Assembly (NCBI RefSeq): GCF_014268585.2
Contig: NZ_CP077092.1
Location: 930,001-994,000, forward strand
DNA from: Pseudomonas iranensis
GTDB lineage: Bacteria; Pseudomonadota; Gammaproteobacteria; Pseudomonadales; Pseudomonadaceae
DNA length: 64,000 nt
Direction: 5' to 3'
The translations under genes were made by a program, and so were the position numbers. This document shows positions 42,891 to 50,996 of the stretch, piece by piece. The notes beneath the pieces are model-generated. The model ran no database searches. It saw only the letters and a list, made by a program, of their open reading frames with translations, and was not told where the DNA came from. Each line of letters starts with the position of its first letter. Position 1 is the first letter of the stretch.

Positions 42891-42913
42891 GGGAGAGGGC
42901 TAGGGTGAGGGGG
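42891..42913. repeat. Right part of the repeat split by the IS481 element
   Basis: GGGAGAGGGCTAGGGTGAGG completes the palindrome interrupted at 41605. Removing the IS and one GGGAG restores an intact repeat unit of about 180 bp. Confidence 0.88.
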
Positions 42914-42976
42914 CTTTCGGATCCTGGCTTATTCGCGTCTACTGTCCAGCGCTCCAACCACACTCAAGGACTGAAT

Positions 42977-44185
42977 GTGACCACCCCACGCAACACCCAC
43001 CTGATCGTAACCGCCCGGCTGATCTCCGATTTCGGCGCCTTCCTCAACATGGTCGCGCTGGCCACCTACGTCTACCTGCTGAGCAACAGCGCCATGAGCG
43101 TCGGCATTTTCCTTGCCAGCCGTGTCGGTGGCGGAATCTTCGCCAGTCTGATCGGCACACGCTTCTACCGACGCTGGCAGGGCCGCGCGCCGCTGATTGC
43201 GTTCGATCTGTTGCGCGCCGCACTGCTGGGGCTGCTGTTGATCACACCGGCGAGTCAGCAGGCATGGCTGTTGCCGTTGATTGCCTTCGGCCTCGGCCTG
43301 GGCAATTCGATGTTCGCCATCGGCCTCAACAGCCAGTTGCCGCGTTTGATCGCGCCGGCGCAATTGCTCAAGGCCAATGCCTGGATCACTTCAGCTTCTT
43401 CTGCGGCGATGGTTGGCGGCAGTCTGGTGTCGGGGTTGCTGGTGGCTGCTTTCGGTTTTGAAACGGTCTTCGCCCTCAACGCGCTGACCTATTTGCTCGC
43501 CGCGCTGCTGATCGTGCCGCTGCGTTTCGAAAAAACCGATGTCAGCGAACAGCCGCAACGCGGTGAATGGTTTGCGCTGCGGCAGGGCCTGCGTTCGGCG
43601 CCTGTGGTCGCGGCCATGCTCGCGGTGACCATGGCCGACACCTTGGGCAGTGCCGCGCATAACGTCGGCTTCCCGATCATTTCGAAACTGCTCACGCCCG
43701 AGGCGGCGAGTACGACCTTGGGCCTGGCGCTTGCGGTATGGGCCAGCGGCAAACTGCTCGGCGCACGCATCGCCAGTCACCTCAAGGGCTCGGAGAACAG
43801 CCACCTTGAAAGACGATTTTTCTGCGGTGTGGCGCTGATGTCCTGCGGGTTCATTCTGATGTTCCAGCAGCACAGCCTCTACGGTCTGCTGCTGTTCGCC
43901 TTGCCGGCCGGGCTTGGCGACGGGGTTTCCGAAGTCAGCTTGATGTCACGGCTGCAAAGGGAACCTGCGGCGTTGCGCCTGCCGATTTTCAGTGTGCTGA
44001 CCTTGCTGCAGATGAGCGGTTTCGGCATCGGCATGTTGGTCGCCGCACCGTTCTATGCGTGGTGGACGCCGGGGGCCGTGGTCATGCTGTTCCACGGCAT
44101 TCCCCTGGGTACGTTGTGCGTGGTGACGCTGTTGCGGATCAGGCGCGGGCGGGTTGCGCGCAGCAGCCCGACGCCAATTCCTTGA
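42977..44185 (+). CDS. MFS transporter
   Basis: 402 residues from GTG 42977, with AAGGA 8-12 bp upstream; the ATG at 42975 is out of frame. About 12 hydrophobic helices are visible, with the loop RFYRRWQGRAPLIAFD after helix 2. The best guess is a drug or small-molecule exporter of the MFS_3/EntS-like type. The substrate is unknown. The 3' end overlaps the convergent cueR by 47 bp, so part of each coding end is antisense to the other. Confidence 0.85.
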   Translation: MTTPRNTHLIVTARLISDFGAFLNMVALATYVYLLSNSAMSVGIFLASRVGGGIFASLIGTRFYRRWQGRAPLIAFDLLRAALLGLLLITPASQQAWLLPLIAFGLGLGNSMFAIGLNSQLPRLIAPAQLLKANAWITSASSAAMVGGSLVSGLLVAAFGFETVFALNALTYLLAALLIVPLRFEKTDVSEQPQRGEWFALRQGLRSAPVVAAMLAVTMADTLGSAAHNVGFPIISKLLTPEAASTTLGLALAVWASGKLLGARIASHLKGSENSHLERRFFCGVALMSCGFILMFQQHSLYGLLLFALPAGLGDGVSEVSLMSRLQREPAALRLPIFSVLTLLQMSGFGIGMLVAAPFYAWWTPGAVVMLFHGIPLGTLCVVTLLRIRRGRVARSSPTPIP

Positions 44186-44552
44186 GGATCGGGCAGTCCG
44201 GGCGATGGTCGCCGCTGCAATGCTCGACCAGATCCTGCAGGGTGTCCCGCAACTCGCCGAGCTCGCGGATCTTCTGGTTCAGCTCGTCGATGTGCTGGCG
44301 CGCCAGTGCTTTCACATCAGCGCTGGCACGCTGGCGATCCTGCCAGAGGGTCAGCAGCTTGCCGACCTCCTCCAGAGAAAAGCCCAGATCCCGCGAGCGC
44401 TTGATAAACGCCAGCGTGTGCAGGTCATCGCTGCCGTACACGCGGTAACCGCTGTCGGTGCGATTGGCCGCTTTGAGCAGGCCGATCGATTCGTAATAAC
44501 GGATCATTTTTGCACTCAGGCCACTCTGCCGGGCCGCTTGGCCGATGTTCAT
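44139..44552 (-). CDS. cueR: CueR-type copper-responsive MerR-family regulator
   Basis: 137 residues. MerR helix-turn-helix at the start ([25 protein letters not shown]), then the dimerisation helix and the metal loop with C112 and C120 ([12 protein letters not shown]), the positions used by E. coli CueR for Cu+. A short C-terminal CC pair (SGCCAQ) is also seen. Its start overlaps the copA stop by 4 bp. CueR activates copA and copZ through long-spacer operators, two of which are found here. Confidence 0.93.
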   Translation of the reverse strand: MNIGQAARQSGLSAKMIRYYESIGLLKAANRTDSGYRVYGSDDLHTLAFIKRSRDLGFSLEEVGKLLTLWQDRQRASADVKALARQHIDELNQKIRELGELRDTLQDLVEHCSGDHRPDCPILKELASGCCAQPARA

Positions 44553-46942
44553 CGGTGTTCCTCCAGGTCCTTGGGCTTCCAGGTTTTCAACAGTAGCGCA
44601 TTGCTCACCACGCTGACGCTCGACAGCGCCATCGCCGCGCCGGCCAGCACCGGATTGAGGAAGCCGAACACCGCCAGCGGAATGCCGATCAGGTTGTAGA
44701 CAAAGGCCCAGAACAGGTTCTGGCGAATCTTTGCGTAGGTCTTGCGGCTGATCTCCAGCGCTGCCGGCACCAGTCGCGGATCGCCGCGCATCAAGGTGAT
44801 GCCGGCCGCGTGCATGGCGACGTCGGTGCCGCCGCCCATGGCGATGCCGATGTCTGCGGCGGCGAGGGCCGGGGCGTCGTTGATGCCATCGCCGACCATG
44901 GCGACCACGCCGGTTTTCTTCAGCTGGGCCACCGTCGCGGCTTTGTCGGCAGGCAGCACTTCGGCGTGGACATTTTGGATGCCCAGAGCCTCGGCCACCA
45001 CCCGTGCGCTGCCACGATTGTCGCCGGTCAGCAGGTGGCTCTGGATATCCCGCGCGGCGAGTTGTTGCACCGCTTGCAGAGCGCCTGATTTCAGCGTGTC
45101 ACCGAAGGCGAACAGGCCCAGCACCTTCGGCTGAGGACTTTGTTCGATCAGCCACGACAATGTGCGGCCTTCGCGTTCCCACGCTTCGGCGGATGTGCTC
45201 AATTCACCGGCACTCAAGGCGCTTTCGTCGAGCATCCGCCGATTGCCCAGCGCCAGGCGCCGGCCATCCAGCGTGCCGGCGATGCCGCGTCCGGTCAGCG
45301 ACTGGCTGTCGCTGACATCGGGCACGTTCAAGCCGCGTTCAGCGGCTGCATCCAGTACCGCTTTGGCCAAAGGATGCTCGCTGCCACGCTGCAACGCACC
45401 GGCCAAGGTCAGCAGATTATTTTCGTCACCATCGACCGCGCTGAAGTGCGCGATTCGCGGCGTGCCAGAGGTCAGCGTGCCGGTCTTGTCGAACACCACG
45501 CTGCTGACTTCATGGGCGCGCTCCAGCGCTTCGGCGTCCTTGATCAGAATGCCGTGGCGCGCGGCGACGCCGGTGCCGGCCATGATCGCCGTCGGAGTGG
45601 CGAGGCCGAGGGCGCACGGGCAGGCGATCACCAGCACGGCGACGGCATTGATCACCGCAATTTCCAGCGGTGCGCCGTACAGCCACCAGCCGATCAGCGT
45701 GGCCAGGGCGATCAGCAATACGGTAGGCACGAAGATCTGGCTGACCTTGTCCACCAGTTTCTGGATCGGCGCTTTCGCTGCTTGCGCGTCTTCGACCAGA
45801 CGAATGATGCGCGCCAGCACGGTTTCCGCGCCGAGCGCCTGGGTGCGCACCAGCAAACGACCTTCACCATTGATCGCGCCGCCGGTGACCTTGTCGCCCG
45901 GTTGTTTCGGCACCGGCAGGCTTTCGCCGCTGATCAGCGCTTCGTCGGCGTGGCTCTGGCCTTCGACGACTTCGCCATCCACCGGGAAGCGTTCGCCGGG
46001 TTTGACCAGCACCAGATCGTCGAGGCGCAGGGCGCTGATCGCAACGTCCTGCTCACGCCCGTCGATGACTTGAATCGCCCGCTCCGGCCGCAACGCTTCA
46101 AGAGCGCGAATGGCGCTGGCGGTCTGACGTTTGGCGCGGCTTTCGAGATATTTGCCGAGCAATACCAAAGCGATGACCACCGCCGAGGCCTCGAAATACA
46201 GATGCGGCATGCGTCCGGCGGCGCTGGCCCATTCATAGACACTCAGGCCATAACCGGCGCTGGTGCCGAGGGCGACGAGCAGGTCCATGTTGCCGGCACC
46301 GGCGCGCACGGCTTTCCACGCCGCCACATAAAAGCGTGCGCCGAAGATGAATTGCACGGGGGTGGCGAGGGCGAATTGCGCCCAGGCCGGGAGCATCCAG
46401 TGAATGCCGAACGGCTGCAGTAACATCGGCAGCACCAGCGGCAGAGCGAGGGCGATCGCACAGATCAATGCCCACCGCTCGCGATGCAGGCGTTTTTGCT
46501 GGTCATCGGACTGTGGCCGTTCAGCTTGCCAGACGCTGGCCGAGTAACCGGCCTTGCTCACCGCGTCGAGCAGGGTTTGCGTATCGACCTGGCCGAGCAA
46601 TTCGATGTGCGCACGTTCATTGGCCAGATTGACGCTGACGCTGCTCACGCCTGGGACTTTGTTCAGGGCGCGTTCGACGCGACCGACGCAGGACGCGCAG
46701 GTCATGCCGTCGATGCTCAATTCGACGGTTTGCCGGGGCACGCTGTAACCGGCGCGCTCCACGGCTTGCATCAGCGCCGGCAGGCTGTCGCCGGGCGCCT
46801 GTACCCGGGCCTGTTCGGTGGCGAGGTTGACGCTGACGGCACTGGCGCCGCTGACCTTGCGCAGCGCCCGCTCGACACGCCCGGCGCAACTGGCGCAGGT
46901 CATGCCGGCAATCGGCAGATCGAAAGTGGTGGATTCGGACAT
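44549..46942 (-). CDS. copA: Cu+-exporting P1B-type ATPase CopA
   Basis: 797 residues. Two N-terminal heavy-metal-associated domains carry GMTCASC (C16/C19 and C82/C85). Eight membrane helices contain the CPC motif in [15 protein letters not shown]. The phosphorylation motif DKTGTLTSG, the actuator loop ISGESLP and the hinge [11 protein letters not shown] are all present. It pumps Cu+ from cytoplasm to periplasm using ATP. It is in an operon with cueR and preceded by a CueR operator at 46979-46999. Confidence 0.97.
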   Translation of the reverse strand: MSESTTFDLPIAGMTCASCAGRVERALRKVSGASAVSVNLATEQARVQAPGDSLPALMQAVERAGYSVPRQTVELSIDGMTCASCVGRVERALNKVPGVSSVSVNLANERAHIELLGQVDTQTLLDAVSKAGYSASVWQAERPQSDDQQKRLHRERWALICAIALALPLVLPMLLQPFGIHWMLPAWAQFALATPVQFIFGARFYVAAWKAVRAGAGNMDLLVALGTSAGYGLSVYEWASAAGRMPHLYFEASAVVIALVLLGKYLESRAKRQTASAIRALEALRPERAIQVIDGREQDVAISALRLDDLVLVKPGERFPVDGEVVEGQSHADEALISGESLPVPKQPGDKVTGGAINGEGRLLVRTQALGAETVLARIIRLVEDAQAAKAPIQKLVDKVSQIFVPTVLLIALATLIGWWLYGAPLEIAVINAVAVLVIACPCALGLATPTAIMAGTGVAARHGILIKDAEALERAHEVSSVVFDKTGTLTSGTPRIAHFSAVDGDENNLLTLAGALQRGSEHPLAKAVLDAAAERGLNVPDVSDSQSLTGRGIAGTLDGRRLALGNRRMLDESALSAGELSTSAEAWEREGRTLSWLIEQSPQPKVLGLFAFGDTLKSGALQAVQQLAARDIQSHLLTGDNRGSARVVAEALGIQNVHAEVLPADKAATVAQLKKTGVVAMVGDGINDAPALAAADIGIAMGGGTDVAMHAAGITLMRGDPRLVPAALEISRKTYAKIRQNLFWAFVYNLIGIPLAVFGFLNPVLAGAAMALSSVSVVSNALLLKTWKPKDLEEHR

Positions 46943-46976
46943 CGGTCGCGCTCCCTGTAGTGGATGTCTACAGGAT

Positions 46977-47002
46977 CAACCTTGCCATGCGGGCAAGGTC
47001 AA
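46977..47002 (-). promoter_or_regulatory. CueR operator/promoter of copA
   Basis: On the minus strand TTGACC (47002-46997) is followed by a 19-bp spacer containing the palindrome ACCTTGCC-cgcat-GGCAAGGT (46979-46999) and then GATCCT as the -10 region. The 19-bp spacing is the hallmark of MerR-family activated promoters and matches the E. coli copA layout. Confidence 0.88.
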
Positions 47003-47022
47003 GCACCATTCCGCAAGATGTT

Positions 47023-47129
47023 GATCGTTCCCACGCTCAGCGTGGGAATGCCTCCTGTGACGCTCCGCGTCACGCTTCGGGACGCAGAGCGTCCATGGCT
47101 GCATTCCCACGCAGAGCGTGGGAACGATC
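47023..47129. repeat. 107-bp nested inverted-repeat element
   Basis: The 16-bp ends GATCGTTCCCACGCTC (47023-47038) and GAGCGTGGGAACGATC (47114-47129) are perfectly complementary. Inside, GCGTGGGAATGC faces GCATTCCCACGC, and two small hairpins (GACGC-tcc-GCGTC and GGACGC-aga-GCGTCC) sit at the tip. It is a dispersed-repeat type, 21 bp from the copA operator. Confidence 0.85.
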
Positions 47130-47138
47130 GGCGATTCT

Positions 47139-47166
47139 TGTGGGAGCGAGCAGGCTCGCTCCCACA
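47139..47166. repeat. Collapsed REP pair
   Basis: TGTGGGAGCGAGC-AG-GCTCGCTCCCACA, a perfect 13-bp inverted repeat. It equals the outer halves of a head-to-head REP pair with the inner halves and spacer missing. It lies at the 3' end of the gene at 47181-47564. Confidence 0.85.
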
Positions 47167-47180
47167 GGTTAGGAATTTGC

Positions 47181-47564
47181 TCAATAACCGAGATCGGCGC
47201 GCTTCAGATACATGCCGTCCTGCGTCATCGCTATCCGGTACTTCTGGATCTCACCAGCTTGCAGTTTAATTTCCTGCGAGCCCGGTGCGAGCATGCCGGG
47301 ATTGCAACCCGGTGCCTGGCCCGGCAGCAGTTTCAAGCGCAGCGATACCTTGCCCGGCGGCAAGTTGAACGAAGTGCTCTGCTCCTGGAACAGGCGCGCC
47401 GAGAGCTGGTCCTGGATGTACACGCCGATTTCGCACGAGGTCGCCACTTCGAGGCGCTCGCGGGAAATGATCAGTACCGCGTAATCCTCGCCGGCGGCTT
47501 GCACCTGCGGGACGGCGGCGAAAAGGCTGAGCAAGCCAAACAGGCCCAAAGCTGACCAGCGCAT
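47181..47564 (-). CDS. Secreted conserved protein of unknown function next to copZ
   Basis: 127 residues from ATG 47564 with AGGAGA about 7-12 bp upstream. A signal peptide is clear (MRWSALGLFGLLSLFAAVPQVQA). The mature part has two cysteines (TSCEIGVYI and APGCNPGML) that could form a disulfide, and beta-rich patterns (VSLRLKLLPGQ, QEIKLQAGEIQKYRI). I do not recognise a family with certainty. It is probably periplasmic. It diverges from copZ with a CueR operator between, so copper control is possible but unproven. Confidence 0.75.
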   Translation of the reverse strand: MRWSALGLFGLLSLFAAVPQVQAAGEDYAVLIISRERLEVATSCEIGVYIQDQLSARLFQEQSTSFNLPPGKVSLRLKLLPGQAPGCNPGMLAPGSQEIKLQAGEIQKYRIAMTQDGMYLKRADLGY

Positions 47565-47651
47565 GGCTGAATCTCCTGAATTCCAGTCATAGATGCATGC
47601 AGCTTGGCCGAGCGCGGCGCCGAATGCCAGCCCGGCAGTTTTTCGCAGAAC

Positions 47652-47682
47652 TTGACCTTGCCATCGTGGCAAGCTCGAGACT
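47652..47682 (+). promoter_or_regulatory. CueR operator/promoter of copZ
   Basis: TTGACC (47652-47657), a 19-bp spacer overlapping the palindrome CTTGCCA-tcg-TGGCAAG (47657-47673), and GAGACT (47677-47682) as -10. The arrangement matches the copA operator, 31 bp before the copZ start. Confidence 0.85.
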
Positions 47683-47712
47683 GCCGGCAACCTCACTCAA
47701 AGGAGTCTTCCC

Positions 47713-47910
47713 ATGCAAGTGTTCAATGTTCAAGGAATGTCCTGCGGTCATTGCGTCAAAGCCATTACCACTGCGGTGCAGGCGCTGGATACGGCAGCCA
47801 GCGTGCGGGTCGATCTGGCGGCCAAGGAAGTCGGCGTCGAAAGCGCGCTGAGTGCCGATCAGGTCATCGCAGCGATTCGCGAAGAGGGTTATGAGGTGAA
47901 GCTCGTCTGA
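47713..47910 (+). CDS. copZ: Copper chaperone CopZ (HMA domain)
   Basis: 65 residues consisting of one heavy-metal-associated fold with GMSCGHC (C11, C14) and the ferredoxin-like pattern ending EEGYEVKLV. It binds Cu+ in the cytoplasm and passes it to CopA or CueR. An AAAGGAG RBS lies 8 bp before ATG 47713. It has its own CueR-type promoter, forming a copper-homeostasis set with copA-cueR. Confidence 0.95.
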   Translation: MQVFNVQGMSCGHCVKAITTAVQALDTAASVRVDLAAKEVGVESALSADQVIAAIREEGYEVKLV

Positions 47911-47997
47911 AATTGATCGTTAGCGAGCTATCGGAATGTTCAAGGCGTCCGGGCGCGGCTAGACTGTCGGGCTGCGACTTGCCCACCTGGATGCCTG

Positions 47998-49194
47998 ATG
48001 AATTTCCGCACGATTTTGATACTCGGCGCCTTGAGCGCCTTCGGTCCTTTGGCGATCGACTTCTATTTGCCTGCCTTCCCGGCCATGGCGCTGGCGTTCG
48101 GCACCGATGAGCAGCATGTCCAGCTGACGCTGGCGGCGTACTTCCTCGGTCTGTCTCTGGGCCAACTGGCTTACGGGCCGATTTCCGATCGTTTCGGCCG
48201 GCGGCTTCCGCTGCTCAGCGGTGTCGCCCTGTTCACCCTGGCGTCATTGGCCTGCGCCTACGCGCCGAGCCTGGAATGGCTGATCGGCGCGCGCTTCGTC
48301 CAGGCACTCGGTGGTTGCGCGGGCATGGTGATTTCCCGTGCGGTGGTCGCCGACAAGTGCGACGCGGTTGGCTCGGCGAAGGTGTTTTCCCAGTTGATGC
48401 TGGTAATGGGCCTGGCGCCGATTCTGGCGCCGATGCTCGGCGGTCTGCTGGTCAATACCACGGGGTGGCAGTCGATCTTTCTGGTCCTCACCGGGTTCAG
48501 TGCGGCGGCGGGTCTGGCGGTGGCGTTGGGTCTGCCGGAAAGCATGCCGGCCCACGTGCCGCGCCAGCCGTTGTCCGGTGCATTGCGCCAGTACGCGCGC
48601 CTGGTCAAGGATTCGGTCTACCTCGGCCACGCCCTGACCGGCGGCATCGCCATCGCCGGCATGTTCGCTTACATCGCCGGTTCACCGTTTGTGTTCATCA
48701 AGCTCTACGGTGTACCCGCCGAGCATTTTGGCTGGTTGTTCGGCACCAACGCGGCGGGGTTCATTCTGGTGGCGCAGGTCAATGCTCGTTTGCTGGCCAA
48801 GCGTGGTCCGGCGTTTTTGCTGGTGCGCGCGGTGTGGGTGTACTTCCTCGCCGGGCTGACGTTGCTGGCGGTGAGCGCGATGCGTCCAGAGGCATTGTGG
48901 CCGTTGCTGATTCCGCTGTTCATCTGCATTGCCAGCCTCGGCTGCATCATTCCCAACGCCTCGGCTTGCGCAATGAACGGTCAGGGCGCCCGCGCCGGCA
49001 GTGCTTCGGCAATGCTCGGTTGCTTGCAATTCAGCATCGCCGCCGGTGCCGCCGCATTGGTGGGTGTGTTGCACGATGGCAGCGCCGTGCCGATGGCCAT
49101 GGTCATCAGCCTGTGCGGTTTGCTGGTGGTGAGCGTCGCGCTGCTCACCCGGCGCTTGCAGAATGCCCGGGCGCTGGCGCAAGCCCAGGTCTGA
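47998..49194 (+). CDS. Bcr/CflA family drug-resistance MFS transporter
   Basis: 398 residues. The DHA1 Bcr/CflA signature appears early: ALSAFGPLAIDFYLPAFPAMA, then GQLAYGPISDRFGRRLPLL (motif A), and ARFVQALGGCAGMVISRAVVAD after helix 4. Twelve helices are present. It exports drugs such as bicyclomycin, or metabolites, by proton antiport; the exact substrate is unknown. It starts 87 bp after copZ, probably with its own promoter. Confidence 0.93.
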   Translation: MNFRTILILGALSAFGPLAIDFYLPAFPAMALAFGTDEQHVQLTLAAYFLGLSLGQLAYGPISDRFGRRLPLLSGVALFTLASLACAYAPSLEWLIGARFVQALGGCAGMVISRAVVADKCDAVGSAKVFSQLMLVMGLAPILAPMLGGLLVNTTGWQSIFLVLTGFSAAAGLAVALGLPESMPAHVPRQPLSGALRQYARLVKDSVYLGHALTGGIAIAGMFAYIAGSPFVFIKLYGVPAEHFGWLFGTNAAGFILVAQVNARLLAKRGPAFLLVRAVWVYFLAGLTLLAVSAMRPEALWPLLIPLFICIASLGCIIPNASACAMNGQGARAGSASAMLGCLQFSIAAGAAALVGVLHDGSAVPMAMVISLCGLLVVSVALLTRRLQNARALAQAQV

Positions 49195-49211
49195 ACGCTC
49201 GACTTTGGAAC

Positions 49212-49385
49212 TCAGCCGGCGGCGCGCTGCTGGCTGGGTTCGGGAATCCGGTGGGGCGCGCAGAGTCGCGCTTCGAGGGTGCGAGTGAAGGCCAGAGCCT
49301 CGGCTTCACTGCGAAAGGTCACGACGTGCTGGTCCAGACGCACCTGCCATTGGGACTTTGCCACTTCTTTTATCAGGATCTTCAT
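49212..49385 (-). CDS. Small conserved protein, unknown function (57 aa)
   Basis: 57 residues from ATG 49385, with a strong GGGAGG RBS 7-12 bp upstream. Sequence: MKILIKEVAKSQWQVRLDQ at the start, VVTFRSEAEALAFTRTLEAR in the middle and a polar tail. The pattern beta-beta-beta-helix suggests a small soluble fold of the DUF2188-like type. It converges with the Bcr gene 17 bp away. The good RBS supports it as a real gene. Confidence 0.65.
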   Translation of the reverse strand: MKILIKEVAKSQWQVRLDQHVVTFRSEAEALAFTRTLEARLCAPHRIPEPSQQRAAG

Positions 49386-49484
49386 TGCTGACCTCCCTTG
49401 CGTAAAAGATGTATCGCAGAGGCTTCGATTGTAGACCCCGATACCCGCGCAATTATGACAAGGGTCAAGCAACCGACTGACGGC

Positions 49485-49539
49485 AAAAAGCCCCGTAACC
49501 GCTCTGGCATCACGAGCGGTTGCGGGGCTTTATTTTTTT
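49485..49539. terminator. Bidirectional intrinsic terminator
   Basis: GCCCCGTAACCGCTC (49490-49504) pairs with GAGCGGTTGCGGGGC (49514-49528), bounded by five As on the left and TTTATTTTTTT on the right. The oxidoreductase stop codon lies in the right T-run, so this ends that gene on the minus strand. Confidence 0.92.
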
Positions 49540-50551
49540 AGAAACCTTCTAAAACAATTTTCCCCTTGGCCTTGCCGCTTTCCAGCAGCTCATGGGCACG
49601 GCGCAAGTTGGCCGCATTGATTACGCCGAAGTGCTCGCCCAAAGTCGTCTTCAAAGTGCCGGCGTCAATCAGCTCGGCAACGCGGTTGAGCAGCTTGTGC
49701 TGTTCGATCATGTCCGGCGTTTCGAACAGCGAGCGGGTGTACATGAACTCCCAGTGCAGCGACAGGCTCTTGCGCTTGAGCAGGCTGATGTCGAGGGACT
49801 TCGGATCGTCGATCAGCGCCAGTTTGCCTTGCGGCGCGAGGGCTTCGACCAGTTGCGCCAGATGCTGATCGGTCTGGGTCAGGCTCGCGACGTGGGTCAC
49901 GCTGGCGATGCCGGCGCGCTTCAATTCTTCGCTCAGCGGCTGGCTGTGATCGATGACCAGATCGGCACCGAGTGCGCTGACCCAGTCACGGGTTTGCGCA
50001 CGGGAGGCAGTGCCGATGACTTTCAGGCCGGTCAATTGCTTGGCCAATTGAGTGAGGATCGAACCCACGCCGCCCGCCGCACCAACGATCAGCAGGCTCT
50101 GGCCTTGATCATTGCGGCCTTCGCTGATTTGCAGGCGCTCGAAAAGCAATTCCCACGCAGTGATGGCGGTCAGCGGCAGCGCAGCGGCTTCGGCAAAACC
50201 GAGGGACTTGGGCATGTGACCGACGATGCGCTCATCGACCACGTGCAACTCGCTGTTGCCACCGGCCCGGGCAATCGAACCGGCGTAGAACACCTTGTCA
50301 CCGGCCTTGAACAGGGTGACGTCGCTGCCGACCGACTTGACCACACCGGCAACGTCCCAGCCCAGCACTTTCGCCGCGCCGTTTTCCGGCGCCACGTTCT
50401 GCCGCACTTTGGTGTCGACCGGGTTGACCGAGATGGCCTTGACTTCCACCAAGAGGTCGCGCGGGCCGGCGACCGGTTCTGGCAGTTCGATGTCTTGCAG
50501 GGACTTGGCGTCGCTGATCGGCAGGGAAGCGTAATAGGCAATGGCTTTCAT
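49538..50551 (-). CDS. Zinc-binding-type alcohol dehydrogenase / quinone oxidoreductase (MDR)
   Basis: 337 residues. GroES-like N-terminal part (VEVKAISVNPVDTKVR, GWDVAGVVKSVG) and Rossmann NAD(P)H site (LLIVGAAGGVGSILTQLA). The usual structural-zinc cysteines are absent, which fits the zinc-free TIGR02817-like group. Probably NADPH-dependent reduction of quinones or enones. A small ABM monooxygenase is 32 bp upstream in the same direction, and a LysR gene diverges, suggesting a regulated reductive-stress pair. Confidence 0.9.
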   Translation of the reverse strand: MKAIAYYASLPISDAKSLQDIELPEPVAGPRDLLVEVKAISVNPVDTKVRQNVAPENGAAKVLGWDVAGVVKSVGSDVTLFKAGDKVFYAGSIARAGGNSELHVVDERIVGHMPKSLGFAEAAALPLTAITAWELLFERLQISEGRNDQGQSLLIVGAAGGVGSILTQLAKQLTGLKVIGTASRAQTRDWVSALGADLVIDHSQPLSEELKRAGIASVTHVASLTQTDQHLAQLVEALAPQGKLALIDDPKSLDISLLKRKSLSLHWEFMYTRSLFETPDMIEQHKLLNRVAELIDAGTLKTTLGEHFGVINAANLRRAHELLESGKAKGKIVLEGF

Positions 50552-50583
50552 AAGTGGCTCCGTACAGTTGATAGAAGGAGGAA

Positions 50584-50877
50584 TCAGGCAATTTTGCCGA
50601 GGCGTTTGAGCTGGAAGTGTTCGATGGTGTGGCCGGCGCTGGCCTGAAACTTCTGAAAATGCGCGCTGGCGTTGTGCGTCTCAAGAATCTCGTCACTGGC
50701 CCACTGTTCGATGACATAAAAAACCTGCGGATCGGCAAGGTCGCGGTGCAGGTCGTACTGGCCACAACCGGGCTCGGCGCGGCTCGGTTCGACAAGGGCA
50801 CGCAGGGCCTGTTCGAGAACGTCCTGCTGGCCGGATTTAGCGGTCAGGGTGGCGATAGCGGTAAAGGGCTGGGACAT
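50584..50877 (-). CDS. Putative quinol monooxygenase (ABM family)
   Basis: 97 residues. Typical antibiotic-biosynthesis-monooxygenase fold of YgiN type: TAIATLTAKSGQQDVLEQALRALV, EPGCGQYDLHRDLADP, FYVIEQWASDEILETHNAS. Cofactor-free enzymes of this family oxidise quinols. First gene of a two-gene unit with the MDR oxidoreductase. The RBS is GGAGTCCGCGC just before ATG 50877. Confidence 0.9.
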   Translation of the reverse strand: MSQPFTAIATLTAKSGQQDVLEQALRALVEPSRAEPGCGQYDLHRDLADPQVFYVIEQWASDEILETHNASAHFQKFQASAGHTIEHFQLKRLGKIA

Positions 50878-50996
50878 GCGCGGACTCCTGAATCGGGGTG
50901 AATTCGATGGAGGCCATCATTGGCTATTTCTCTGCGCGATAAAACCGGCTAAAAGAGCAGTCTCTTTCAATATTTTTTTGATAATCGAGGCTGCGC

